A stretch of DNA of 64,000 nt from Hemileia vastatrix (GCA_030280995.1 JASXTE010000001.1:32793700-32857699), one strand, 5' to 3'. Shown: positions 21,824-34,074, counted from the first letter of the stretch. The notes: a model not told the origin generated them from the sequence alone. Made by a program: numbers and translations.

Positions 21824-22299
21824 GTTATTATAAATGAAGATGAAAAGGAGCAGAAACAAGCAGATGAGATAGCGAGATGAAAAGGAGAAGAATCAAATAG
21901 ATGAAATGGGGAGAAATTCTGAGCGGATAGAATGAACAGGATGGGATGAGAATGGAAGTGCGCAGCAAGGTAGAAGGCTGGGATATCCAGAAAGTTGTCC
22001 AAGATGTGGTTATGGAAAATTGAGTAAATAAATGTCGGATAAGAGGTGAACATTGACATGTAAAGTGTCTAATAACCCAATTATTAGCAAAAATAATTGC
22101 GGAAGATAATTGGGGTATGCAGATTATTTTCCGCAATTAATTTAATTGCGGATCGGTCAACATTGATACCCCCTAATATACAGAATGTTATTCCCTTATA
22201 TGATTCCAATAAATTATTATAACAATTTTCTGGGCTCCTGAGATAGCCTGGCTAACAAAAAAAGAATTAATGACTTCTGTCTAAAACCACCATATCAGC

Positions 22300-23791
22300 T
22301 GTCAGGCTGAGGTCAAGTACAAAGATGTGAAGTAGCTTGAATGGTCAGTTGTCTAGAATATTTTAATGGTCCTATATGAATACTGTAGTACAAATACAAT
22401 AAGTATTAAAATTACTTAAAATAAGGGTCTCAGTAATTCTAATCTCACTAATTATATATGGCTTACAATCTTTATAGTTGGTAGAAAAATAGATTTGATA
22501 ATTCTGATACTATTCAAAGACTATATAAGTGCTATTGATATTTATTGTAAATTGATTTGGTTATATGATTGAATTGTAATGATAAAGAATGTAGAAAACA
22601 AGACTCAAAACCTCATCCTTTTATACACATTGAGCTCCCCAATAAATCCCTTGATTTACCAGTCCAATACACAGTTAATAATTCCTCCATCCAACAAATA
22701 GACATTTCCATCAACATCCCTAGTGACCCAAAACATAATTAGAAAAGTAACTTCCACCAAAATCCTGTAATAATAGGGAAAATCCATCAGAATTAGAATA
22801 AGTAAAAAAGAGAGTATATGCGTATTATACATCAATATAAAAGACTAAAGAGGGAAAATTAAGGTTAATAAGAGCTTAATAATAAGGGGGATTAACTGTA
22901 GAAATGATGGGGCTAATCCTGACATTATACTATGTGAAATTCCCATTCAAAAATAACCAAAATTGACTGAGAAGCCACCTAGAAACCCAAAAAAGGGCGT
23001 AAGATGTGGGGTAACTACATGCAGTCCGTGGCAGGCGCAAGCACGGGTAAATCCTTGACTAATTTTAGGTGAATTTAAGCCTGGTAGTGAAATTAGGCAC
23101 CAAGAGTGAGGTTATTAATGAAATTAGTGCATATAAAGAGGGTCAATGCTTTATTAATTAAGCTAGGACACTAAATAAGCGCCTGTTGCTTATTTTAGTG
23201 TGTTTTCCCACAGTGGGTGTAGAATGTGGGGTAATTATAGTGTGAAAAAAATAACTTTGCTAAAAATGAAGCTATTCACACGGGAAAAATGCAGGCAGTA
23301 TGTGGCCAGTACACAGAAGCCATTTCTGGCATAAAAAACACCAAACTTGAAAAGTGTTATTTTTATGCATTTGAGTATCCAAATCAATAGTCCTAAATGA
23401 GACAAATAAAACTGTCAAAGCGCATTATTAATATTCTTAAATTTATAGCGCATATAATCAACTTTTAAGTGAAATAAAGCGCATTTCTTGTTTTTTGCAT
23501 AAAACAATGAAAATAACAGCTTTAAGTATACTTAAAAATTATGTAGCCTTATAATTATGGCTCTTAAGGCTACCCTAACATATTCCAACTTAATATTAAG
23601 TACACAAGACTTATAAAAGGTGGATATATGCATGTATATAAGGTGTTATAATGGCATTTTTTGTGTATTATCATAATTTTACTTATGTATACTGTTTGTG
23701 TACTCTCATTTATTGTTCCCATGTATGGTTCATGTGTTTAACATAACTTATAAGTACTTTTTACTCATTTCTGGGAATATACAGGCTGAAA
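22300..23791 (-). repeat. LTR-A, 3' LTR of element C
   Basis: 1492 bp. In minus orientation it starts TTTCAGCCTGTATATTCCCAG (normal TG changed to TT) and ends ACCTCAGCCTGACA. It contains the LTR-A hallmarks: a TATA box about 2/3 in (complement of CCTTTTATACACATTGAG near 22616), and a CCCCACA...TGTGGG pair near 23000-23230. It is preceded upstream in element sense by the tract GGGTGGGCAAG (complement at 23792-23803), the probable polypurine tract. Confidence 0.85.
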
Positions 23792-23970
23792 CTTGCCCAC
23801 CCAAAAAAAACAATAAAAAAATGATAAGTTATACATTTTCTTTATTTATTTGTAATTTTTCAGGTATTCAGATTAATTCTGTAGCATTAAAGATTACTCT
23901 TTAAAGAAATAAAACATAATAAAATATTATGAGTACTGGTTTTTAACCCCTCATCTGGTTGAAAAGAAAT

Positions 23971-26408
23971 TTATTTCTGTTTAAATTTTTTAAGAAGAGA
24001 GGATAAATTTGAAATTTCTTTTTCAGGTATCCATTTATCAAATTCATTTGATTTCCCCTTAAATCTTAATAAATACTCAGTTCCTTTTTCCTTAGTAAGG
24101 ATTCTTTTCTTGAGTATTTTATCAATCTCTACTTTTTCCACAATTTCTTCAGGTTGCTTTTTAGGCCTTCCCCTTCTTTTTGGAAATAAGTCAGGATCAT
24201 TTGCATGGTAAGGTTTCAATAAGAGATAGGGAAAACTGGATGTTTCCTATCATATAAGGCATATAATAAGACTTCTACTGCATTATTACCAACCATTTTG
24301 CTTACTACAAAAGGTCCTACAAAGGGATCCTTCAATTTGACATTACCTTGTAAATTAAAATGTAGTGTTGAAATTAGGACTTCATCTCTTTTTTGAATTC
24401 AAATTCTTTATGAGATTTATCCCACCTTTTATTATCATATTCAAATACTTTTTGAATGCATTCTTCTGCATGTCTTCTACACATTTGTTGCATATGAATA
24501 AAGGATTTAGTACCAGGGTGTATATCCAACCTTGGTAATTTATTTAAATGATTTACTGGGGTATTTGGTATGTATCCCAGCCAGAGTTCAAATGGTCTCT
24601 TCTCTGTTACAGAATGAGTTGTGCTGTTATAAGCAAATTCAAGTCCAGGACTTTATCTCACCCAGTCATTTGTAAATTTTAATTGTCTTTGTATTCTAAT
24701 CCAAAGGCACAATATCTTCTGATCATGTCTTCAAGAGTTTGTATCATTCTTTCAGCTAAGCCATCAGTTTGTGGATGGTGTGCTGTAGACAATTTAAATT
24801 GACAACCTGGTACTTCCATCAAAGATGTCCAGAACTATGAAGTAAATTTAGGGTCTCTGTCAGATATTATGGCTTTGGGGAACCCAGAAGTATTCATCAT
24901 TTGAGTCCACCATAGTAATTCCAAGTCATTTCAGATACCTCTTAACGGGTAGGAATAAATTTACACATTTTGGTCAATCTATCCACAATTAACCAGAAAG
25001 AATTGAAACTTTCTTTTCCTGCTAATGGCAAGCCAGTGACAAAATCCATTTTTATAATTTCCCATTGAGCTTTTGGCTGCTCTATTTGTTGTAACAACCC
25101 AGCTCTCTTCCCAGTTAATCTTTTAGATTTCTGACAAGAATCACATGTTTCAATGTATTTTTGTACATCTTCTTTCATGTTTATCCACCAGGCTGTATTT
25201 TTAGCTCTGGTTAATGTTTTGTTAAAATTAAAATGACCAGCTAAGATGTCATCATGACAAGTACTCAACATTAACTCTTTCATAGAAGGTGGTATTAATA
25301 TTACATTACTTAGATTTTTCCTGTAATATATATCCATCTTCAATTGATAGTTTACCTTTTTCCAACACATTTCTATACTTTGGAGGTAAGGTTTTAATTA
25401 ATGCACTCATGGAGGCATTAGTTGGATCATTTAGAATGGTAGATAGTTTAGTCAAATATTTATAAGATAAAAAATTTTCCAATAAAGTTTGCATAAACTC
25501 CTCCTCTAAATCCACTATATAAATCCCAAATATATGTATAACCTCATCTTCAGGTACATAAACTGTGTTGTCATTATCATTTGGCAAAGGACTTCTGGAT
25601 AATAAATCCACATTAGAATGCAATAATCCTGCTCTATGAGTGATTGTCATTCTTCCTCTGTACTCTTGTACAGATAGCTGCCATCTAAACATGTGCCTAT
25701 CAGGTGTTTTCATGTTTAGCAATGATTTTAATGCACTGCAATCTGTAATTAGTTCAAACTTCCGGTCTTCAAGATAGTAATGAAGTTTCTCCAACGCCCA
25801 CACCATGGCTAAACATTCCAGTTGTTTAGCACCATACCTTAATTCTGTCTTTCTTAAGGTTCTGGATAAATAACAGCTAACTATTTCAGATAATTTTCCA
25901 TTTATTACCTGTTTTTTCTGTAAAGCAGCACCTAACCCTGTGAAGCTTGCATCAGTGTACAAGATAAAAGGTAGTGTGAAATCTGACAGTCCCAATGTTG
26001 GGTCTGACATTAAACATTCCTTTAATTTATTAAAGGCATGTTGTCTTTCATTATTCCAAATGAAAGCCTCGTTTTTCCTGATTAGTGTTGTTAAAGGAGC
26101 TGCAATGGATTGGTAGTTTTTAATATACTGTCTATAACATCCACACATACCAAAAAACTTTGAATTTCTTTTACATTCTTAGGTATACAAATGTTTTTAA
26201 TTGCTGCCACATTATTCTGGTCAACACAAATTTGTAATCCAGATACAAAATGTCCAAGTACTTTCAAAGAATTAAATCCAAATTTACATTTCTTTAATGT
26301 GATTGTCATATTAATTTCATCCATTCTTTGAAATACTCTTTTCAGGTGATTTAAATGTTCATCATATGTTTTTGAAAACACTATGATGTCATCAATAAAG
26401 ACCAATAG
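23971..26408 (-). pseudogene. Element C pol, downstream part: RT end, RNase H, integrase, chromodomain
   Basis: It starts inside the RT catalytic motif (VFIDDIIVFSK at 26405) because the solo LTR-A split the gene there. It continues with a frameshift near 26150, RNase H (YTDASFTGLGAAL, LECLAMVWALEKLHYYL), the integrase zinc region (HDDILAGHFNF, CDSCQKSK) and core (MDFVTGLPLAGK, ISDRDP, HHPQTDGLAERMIQTLED). The C-terminal chromodomain-like block (EIDKILKKRILTKEKGTEYLLRFKG) ends at 23971. Several stops and shifts occur between 24900 and 24240 and near 25310. Family knowledge: such chromodomains steer integration to heterochromatin. The piece is dead. Confidence 0.85.
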
Positions 26409-27757
26409 AGTCAGCCTGTATGTATCCAGGACTGAGTAAAAAGTGCTTATAAGTTAAGTTAAACACATGAACTATACATGGGAACAATAAATAAGAGTAC
26501 ACAAATAGTATACATAAGTAAAATTATGATAAATACACAAAAAATGCCATTATAACACCTTATATACATGCATATATCCACCTTTTATAGGTCTTATGTA
26601 CTTAATATTAAGTTGGAACATGTTAGGGTAATCTTAAGAACCTTAAGTATAAGGCTACATTATTTTTAAGTATACTTAAAGCTGTTATATTCATTGTTTT
26701 ACGCAAAAAACAAGAAATGCGCTTTATTTCACTTAAAAGTTGACTATATGCGCTATAAAATTGAGAATATCAAAAATTCACTTTGACAGATCGATTGGGC
26801 TCATTGAGGAATATTGATTTGGCTATTTAAATGCATAAAAATAACACTTTTAAAATTTGGTGTTTTTATGCCAGAAATGGCTTCTGTGTACTGGCCACAT
26901 ACTGCCTGCTTTTTTCCCATGTGAATAGCTTCATTTTTAGCAAAGTTAGCTTTTTCACACTATAATTACCCCACATTCTACGCCCACTGTGGGGAAACAC
27001 ACTAAAATAGGCGACAGGCGCTTATTTAGTGTCCTAGCTTAATTAATAGTGCATTGACCTTGTTTATATGCACTAATTTCATTAATAACCTCATTCTTGG
27101 CATCTTATTTCATCACCACGCTTAAATTCGCCTAACTTTAGTCAAGGATTTACCCGTGCAAGCGCCTGCCAAGGACTGCATGTAGTTACCCCAAATCTCA
27201 CACTCTGTTTTAAGATTTTGGTGGTTTCTCAGTCAATTTTGGTTATTTTTGGATGGGAATTTCACTTACTATAATGTCAGGATTAGCCCCTTCATTTATA
27301 CAGTAAGTCCCCCTTACTCTTAAGCTTTTATTAACCTTAAAAAGTCTCCTTTAGTCTTTTATAATATTGTTTTATACGCATATACTCTCTTTTTGTCTTT
27401 TTCTTTGATTTTGATGGATTTCCCTTATTATTACAGGATTTTGGCGGTTGTTACTTGTCTAATTATGTCATGGATCACTAGGGATCTTGATAGGCAGGTC
27501 TATTAGTGGATTTGAGGCGTCATTAACTGTGTATTGGATAGTATATCAAGAGATTTATTGGGGAACTCAGTGTGTATAAAAGGAGGAGGTTTTTGGGTCT
27601 TGTTTCTACATTCTTTATCACTTCAATTTATCCAATATAACCAAAAAATTACAATACAAATCAATTAGTACTTCTATAAGACTTTTGAATAGTATCTGAA
27701 ATTGTTGAATCTATGTTTCTACCAACTAAAAAGATTGTAAGCCACATATAAGAATAG

Positions 27758-28583
27758 TGTCAGCCAGGCTACTAGACTTACCCAGTGAAATAATTAATTA
27801 TTTACTGGATGAAGCCGCACCTTATCATTTTTAATTATTATTTAATTATAATTTAGTTACATTAAAATTAGGTATAATAAATTAACTAATTACAGAATGT
27901 TAAAATTAAAAAATTAATTAATTAAATAAATAATTAAAATTAAAATTATAATTTTGTCCCTTATATTTTTCTCTAACACCGTGCTCATTTGACAGGTTGG
28001 GAGAAAATAAAATTTTATATTAAAAAATAAATACAAAGATAAAATAAGATTTAAATATTCAAATAATATTAAATATATACAAAAAAATCAAATTTCTTAT
28101 TTAGGATTGACTTTTACAGTAAATATTAAAAATATTGATGTATTTCTGACATACTCTGTAAATACATCTTTTTGACGCCTTCTTTTTAGAATAACTTTAT
28201 TATTTGAAATACTCTTTCTGGAATGTTCTTTTCTCTCTCTCTTCCTACTGTTTTTAGAATTTGATTGCCGTGCTTTGTCTCTCCTTTGCCTATAAAAGGC
28301 CTCTCTTTTTGTTGTCTTTTAATCATTCTTTTTACCAACTCATTTATTACTACAACTACAACAGTTAAAACTTATTTATTATATTTTATATCCTTAGTAT
28401 TTACACCATACGTAATTCTAATTCTATAACTTATATAAATTATTAAAATCTACCTCTTATTTTGAGTAAATAAATCATACTTGATTGAGAAAATACGTAC
28501 CTAATTATTGAGAGTCAAATAAATCCTTAAAATCTTCATATAACACCGTACCAAAGCTTCTAGACCAAAAGTGAACCTTGACA
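27758..28583 (+). repeat. LTR-B, 5' LTR of gypsy element B
   Basis: 826 bp, from TGTCAGCCAGGCTACTAG to GTGAACCTTGACA. TATA box CCTATAAAAGGCC at about 28289-28301. It shares only the first eight bases with LTR-A. Confidence 0.93.
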
Positions 28584-28598
28584 ATTGGGATCCTTTCC
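28584..28598 (+). promoter_or_regulatory. Primer binding site of gypsy element B
   Basis: ATTGGGATCCTTTCC directly follows the 5' LTR. In element C the sequence at the same place (39096-39082, minus strand) is ATTGGGGGCCTTTCC. Conservation of TTGGG..CCTTTCC at the LTR edge in two LTR families supports a tRNA primer site. I did not identify the tRNA. Confidence 0.65.
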
Positions 28599-28800
28599 GA
28601 AATATCGACGGCGCAACATTACTTGAGGCGTAATCGAGGGGACCATCGGCATACAAGTACCTGTAAAGGACGAGTGGAGGCGAGAAAACGACGAACGTCA
28701 TACATCACGTGATAAAAGTTTTTGCTGCGAACGGGAATTGAACCGCGCTCCAAAACTTAAGCTCATATACTGACTAAAGATCGTATATATCGTGGTAATT
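28599..28800 (-). other. GC-rich host-like island with tRNA-like sequence
   Basis: About 200 bp much richer in GC than the surrounding element, absent from the same place in element C. On the minus strand it contains GGTTCAATTCCCGT (28744-28731, B-box and T-arm-like) about 20 bp downstream of CTTTAGTCAGTATATGAGC (28779-28761, A-box-like). A short ATG-started stretch (MTFVVFSPPLVLYR, from 28701) is followed by a GT. The T-arm does not pair well, so any tRNA is a relic. The reading as captured host DNA is inference. Confidence 0.4.
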
Positions 28801-29034
28801 ATTGTTATTACTTTTTGTGGGTTACTCTTCACTCTTCATTTGCTACGTATTTCCTTTTACTCAGCACTCTGTAAGTGGCATTAATTTGCTCATTTTGCAG
28901 GGGGAGGTGTCTGGTAATTTGGAATTTAATTTTATTATTATATTCTTATTTTATTTTTCCTGGTTGACCATAATAGAGCAATAACTGTTCTTAGCCCCAG
29001 AAGTAATAAAATAATTATATTTTAATATTAATTA

Positions 29035-29535
29035 TCATTTTTCAGTTGACAATTGTCCTGATTAATTTGAATTTTAATTGTTCCAGTTGACAAATTGTCC
29101 TGACAATAATATTTTTTATTAAATAAAATAATTATTATAATTTTTCAGTTGACATTTGTCCTGATTAATTTAAATTTTAATTGTTCCAGTTGACAAATTG
29201 TCCTGACAATTATATTTTTTTTATTAATAAATAATTCACATTTAATTACTTCAGTTGACTTTGAGTCCTGGTAATCCAATAAATCTTTTTAAGTAATAAA
29301 ATTCATATTTAATTACTTCAGTTGAAATTAAGTCCTGGTAGTTAAGTGATCAGTTAAAATAATTTTTTTTATTAATAAAGATTCATATTTGATTATTTCA
29401 GTTGACAATAAATCCTGGTAATAAATTAGTTGATTTAAATCCTGAAAATAAAAATTAATAGAAATTCTAATTTATTTCTACAGTTGATTGTATTATCCTG
29501 GTTTTAAATTTTTCTTTTATTAATTTTATTTAAGT
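29035..29535 (+). repeat. CAGTTGA...TCCTG leader repeats of gypsy element B
   Basis: About ten irregular copies of CAGTTGA(C/T), 5-12 nt, then (A/G)TCCTG(G/A), spaced 45-80 bp in AT-rich sequence between primer site and gag. Early copies are CAGTTGACAATTGTCCTG. Later ones vary. Packaging or translation roles are possible but unproven. Confidence 0.75.
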
Positions 29536-29654
29536 TGATTTTTATCCTAAAAAGACTTTTTATTATTATTATTATTTTATTTCTGTTAAATAAAAATTAA
29601 AAATAAAGACTAATTAATTTTTGTCTCTTTCCTTCATTTCAGTAGAATCTTAAA

Positions 29655-30908
29655 ATGACTGATCAAAGTGGTTTTGCTGCACGTGAAGAAGAACTAGACT
29701 TAATTGATTATGATGAGCCTACTTCTGTAAGTTCTCCTTTAACAAGAAGAATTTCTCAAACTAATAAATCCTTGCCCCAAACAGGATGTAGAAATGGAAG
29801 AAGTAGAAATCCTAGTGGACAATACCCAGGATCAGAAGCCCATGACAAACCCACCAGAAGAGCTTCCAAAAGGCTTCAGGATAAAAAAGATGCCGTTGTC
29901 CCAGCAGGTAAAGAATCTGTCAACCCACATAAAGGAGTTAAGGACAGACAGCTTGAGACTAAAGGTAAGGGTAGATGCCTTGGAAGAAAAGGTGAAAAGA
30001 ACAGATACTTTTCTCCAAGAGAAAAAGAAACCTCTTCCTCCCAGGGATCAACAACAATTGGCTCCCCAATCCCAAGAGATGGTGGAAGTGTCCAAGTGGC
30101 AGTGGGACTGGCTCAACACTCAGTGGGACTACTTGGCTCAAAACCAGCATCAGTTACCTCAGGTAGGTCCATCAAGGCCCACCCAGGCCAACCCCACTCC
30201 TCCCCACCCTTATCAAGGAGGCAAAAGAAGAAGGAAGCCCAATATGGTGATACCCAGCAAACCCTGGTATGTCCCTCTATTGATTCTCAAGTGCCTTTTC
30301 TTGTGGCTGACTCTGTTCCTTCAGGTAAATCTGGAAGGCAGGATGAAACCTTGAGACCTATAGAAGCTGGGAATAGTAGACAGTTATCTCATGTATCTAA
30401 TCCATTACTTTTAATTGCTACCTCAATGATTAATCCTGATATGGCTGTGATTGATGAAACTCTTGACCCTGAGTTCTATGAGAGTCTGGAAAGTTACTCA
30501 GTTTCCTTATTGAGAAACACTCCAGATGTAGCAAGAATTAATGATGAGCACTTGAGAGATATTATTGCCAAACAAAATCATATAATGAACAATATGCAAT
30601 TGACTCAGAGATATAATAGTTTGTTAACTGATCAAGGATATCAAGCATTAAAAAGTGAAGCTCAGAGAGTCTCTGATGAATTGTCTCATTACAATGAATC
30701 TCAACAAGAAATCTTGATGCTGGAAGAAGATATTCATTATTTAAATACTATTGACATTGATAATAATGATTTATCTACAGTTGAGGATGCTGAGATCATA
30801 AAGAACATTGAGGATAACTCAATTGTTATTGCCCCTCTTAAGGCACCAGTCTTGATCAATGGAACCAGCATTGAAGTTGTTCTGGATTCTGGAGCTGACC
30901 AGAATTGA
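29655..30908 (+). pseudogene. Gypsy B gag-protease ORF lacking capsid, zinc knuckle and protease body
   Basis: A 417-codon open frame from ATG 29655 (MTDQSGFAAREEELDLIDYD). Its first and last thirds look like real Gag-PR sequence (EILMLEEDIHYLN, DAEIIKNIED, INGTSIEVVLDSGAD). The middle (29794-30354) conserves element-C Gag only in the next frame (LRLKVRVDALEEKVKR, VSKWQWDWLNTQ, PHPYQGGKRRRKP). Compared with element C it lacks the capsid, the C-x2-C...H-x-C knuckle and about 110 residues of protease after the catalytic D-S-G. The first residue block after the gap (NSVAQYKGRS) resumes in the pol frame at 30905. It is probably an internally deleted element that depends on helper Gag. Confidence 0.7.
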
Positions 30909-33900
30909 ACACATGTAATTCTGTGGCTCAATATAAAGGAAGATCTACAAAGGAAATGCATGCCCTTATGTCTGAAATTGACAATGCTTCTTTTGGAGAA
31001 CAACTTTCTGGTGAGGATAAAGATTCCATCATTAACTTGATAAAATCTTTTCCTATGGCCTTTGCTCATGGGTCACATGAACTGGGATTAGTTAAAGAGG
31101 AAATGAAACTTTCATTGTCTTGCCCATTAACTGATATACCACCTAGTTTAAAGAAGAAGCCTTATCCTGCTTCTCCCACAAAGAGAAAAGATATTGAAGA
31201 TAATATCTCTACCCTTTTAAAAATGAATATTATTGAAAAGGTAGTTGAAACACCTAAATATTGTGTTATCTCACCTGTCCTAATTTCTTATGAGAAAGAT
31301 AAAGCCAGGTTATGTGGTGATTATAGAGCACTAAATACTTATACTGTTGATGATATCTATCCTTTACCTAGAATCAGCTCTATACATGCTACTTTACAGG
31401 GTGCTAAATATATCAGCTGTTTGGATGGTAATAAGGGATATCACCAGGTACCTGTTGAGAAAAATTCTCAGAAATTTCTGATGATTGCCACTCATATGGG
31501 TATTTATAAGTATATTAGGATGCCATTTAGTCCTAAAAATGCCCCTTCAGTTTTCCAAAAAGTAATGGATAGCACATTCCATCAAGAGATAATTGAAGGT
31601 TGGCTGATGGTTTATATTGATGATATCATTATATTCTCAAAAACATTTGAGGACCATCTTAAACACCTGTGTAAAGTATTCCAGAAAATGGATGCAATAA
31701 ATATGACACTTGCTTTGAAGAAATGTAAATTTGGTTTCCATTCTTTAAAAGTTCTGGGTCATGTTGTTTCAGGCTTACAGATATGTGTTGACCAGAACAA
31801 AGTGGCAGCCATACAACAGGTGAAAGCTCCTACAACAGTGAGAGAGCTCCAAAGTTTTTTGGGAATGTGTGGATACTATAGACAGTATATTAAAAATTAC
31901 CAAGTCATAGCTTTACCCCTTACCCAATTAACTAGAAAGGATGTTGCTTTTGTCTGGAATAGTGAAAGACAAAGAGCCTTTGACACTATGAAACACTGTT
32001 TGATGTCAGCACCAATTCTTGCTTTACCTGACTTTGATCAACCATTTGTTTTGTAGACTGATGCAAGTTTCATTGGTCTTGGTGCTGCCCTCCATCAAAA
32101 ACAAGTGATAAATGATAAAGTTTCAGAAGTAGTAATTTATTATATTTCAAGAACCTTGAGAAATAGTGAATTGAAATATGGTGCTACTCAATTAGAGTGT
32201 TTAGCTGTAGTATGGGCTCTAGAAAAGCTTCATTATTACCTAGATGACCAGAAATTTGAGCTTGTCACTGACTGCAGTGCAGTTAAATCCCTTTTAAACT
32301 TGAAAACACCTAATAGACATATGTTTAGATGGCAGCTGGCTGTTCAAGAGTACAGAGGGAGAATGACAATTATTCACAGAGCTGTTATTGGTCACTCAAA
32401 TGTGGATATGTTATCAAGGTTACCCTTACCAAATGATGACTCTAATCCTGCTTATGATCCTGAGGATGAAATTATCCATATCCATGGGATACATGTGGTT
32501 GATATGGAGGAAGAGCTATTACAGCTTATTCTGGAATCATATGATAAGGACACTGACTTGAAAAAGTTATGCACCATATTAAATGATCCAAAGAATGCTT
32601 CAATACAAGCATTAATTAAAACCCTTCCACCAAAGTACCAAAAAGCTTTGGAAAAAGGTAAATTTTCAATTGATGAAGGATATCTTTATTATAGAAGAGA
32701 GTTGAGTAATGTTATTGTTATTCCTCCTTCTATGAAAGAAATCATCTTGAAAATTTGTCATGATGACATATTAGCTGGACATTTTGATCTTGACAAAAGA
32801 ATGATCAGAATTAAGAACACTGCTTGGTGGGCTAATATGTTGGAGGACACAAAATTATATGTTGAATCCTGTGATTCATGCCAAAAATCAAAAAGATTAA
32901 CTGGTAAAAGAGCAGGAATAATGCAACATATTGAACCTCCTGATGCTCCATGGCAAATAATAAACATGGATTTTGTAACAGGATTACCTATTGCTGGTAA
33001 AGACAGTTATAACTCTTGTTGGGTTATTGTGGACAGATTCACAAAAATGTGTAAATTTATCCCTACCCACAAGGATGTTTCCACTAAAGAATTAGCTTTC
33101 TTATGGTGGTCTCATATGTTTAATACTGCTGGTTTTCCTAAAGCCATAATCTCTGACAGAGACCCTAACTTTACTTCTGAATTTTGGATGTCTCTGATGG
33201 ATGTTTGTGGTTGTGATATGAAACTTTCTACTGCCCATCACCCTCAGACTGATGGTTTAGCTGAAAGAATGATTCAGACTTTAGAGGACATGATAAGAAG
33301 ATATTGTGCCTTTGCCCTTGAGTATGAAGATAATGACAGATTCACTCATGATTGGGTTACCTTACTTCCTGGGTTAGAATTTGCTTATAATAGCACTGTT
33401 CATTCTGTTACTCAAAGAAAGCCTTTTGAGCTCTGGCTTGGATATGTTCCTAATACTCCTGCCCAAATTCTCAATAACAAAATACCTAAATTGGATATAC
33501 ATCCTGGTGTAAAATCTTTTCTTCAAATGAAACAACTATGTAGAAATCATGCTCAAAAATGTATTGAAAAATCATTTGAATATGAGAAGAAAAGATGGGA
33601 CAAATCCCATAAAGAATACACTTTTAAAAAGGGTGATGAAGTGTTGATTTCTACAGTCCATTTCAACTTACAAGGTAATAACAAATTAAAAGATCCATTT
33701 GTTGGTCCTTTTGATGTCAGAAGAATGATTGGAGATAATGCAGTTGAAGTTATTCTGTATTCCCCATATGACAGAAAACATCCTGTTTTTCCAATATCTC
33801 TTTTGAAACCTTACACATCCAATAATGATTTATTTCCTAAAAGGAGGGGTAGACCAAAGAAAACCCCAAATGAAATCACTGAGACAGCAGAAATTGAAAA

Positions 33901-34054
33901 AATTTTAAATGACAGAATAGTCACTGCTGAGAAAGGTACAGAATACTTATTGAGATTCAAGAATAAATCATCTGAATATGATTCTTGGATACCTGGGAAG
34001 GAGATATCTAATCTTCCTACTCTACTAAAAAAGTATAAAAAGAAAAAATCATAG
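30905..34054 (+). pseudogene. Gypsy B pol: RT, RNase H, integrase, chromodomain; one TAG
   Basis: About 1050 codons, open except TAG at 32054-32056. Order: RT with LCGDYRALN, SCLDGNKGYHQVPV and MVYIDDIIIFSK (the YIDD box); RNase H with TDASFIGLGAAL, ECLAVVWALEKLHYYL and DCSA; integrase zinc region HDDILAGHF...CDSCQKSK; core with MDFVTGLP, ISDRDPNFTSEFW and HHPQTDGLAERMIQTLED (DDE); GPY/F-like KLKDPFVGPFDV; and a chromodomain-like tail (EIEKILNDRIVTAEKGTEYLLRF). The stop falls just before TDASF, where element C has Tyr, so one base change disrupts RNase H onward. The protein would copy and integrate the element. It lacks its own complete protease. Confidence 0.9.
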
Positions 34055-34074
34055 CATTTTTTTTTATTGTTTTT

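Larger units (their letters stand above)
14796..22174 (-). mobile_element. PIF/Harbinger transposon B carrying a TET/JBP gene (inverted)
   Basis: A 7379-bp element from AGGGGGTATCAATGTTCAGG to ACATTGATACCCCCT, with AAT on both sides (14793-14795, 22175-22177). Gene order is the mirror image of element A: transposase (+), G-rich inverted arms, TET (+), C/G repeats, Myb-like gene (-). Element-wide similarity to A is clear but with many substitutions and indels, and each copy has its own AAT flanks. The two are therefore separate insertions or an old pair, not a fresh palindrome. Confidence 0.88.

Noticed and set aside
14796..22174. A and B as one fresh inverted duplication
   Set aside because: Each has its own AAT flanks, and they differ at many positions with different lesions and repeat counts.
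28722..28790. A functional tRNA gene on the minus strand
   Set aside because: Box-like motifs are present, but T-arm and acceptor stems do not pair; kept only as a tRNA-like relic.
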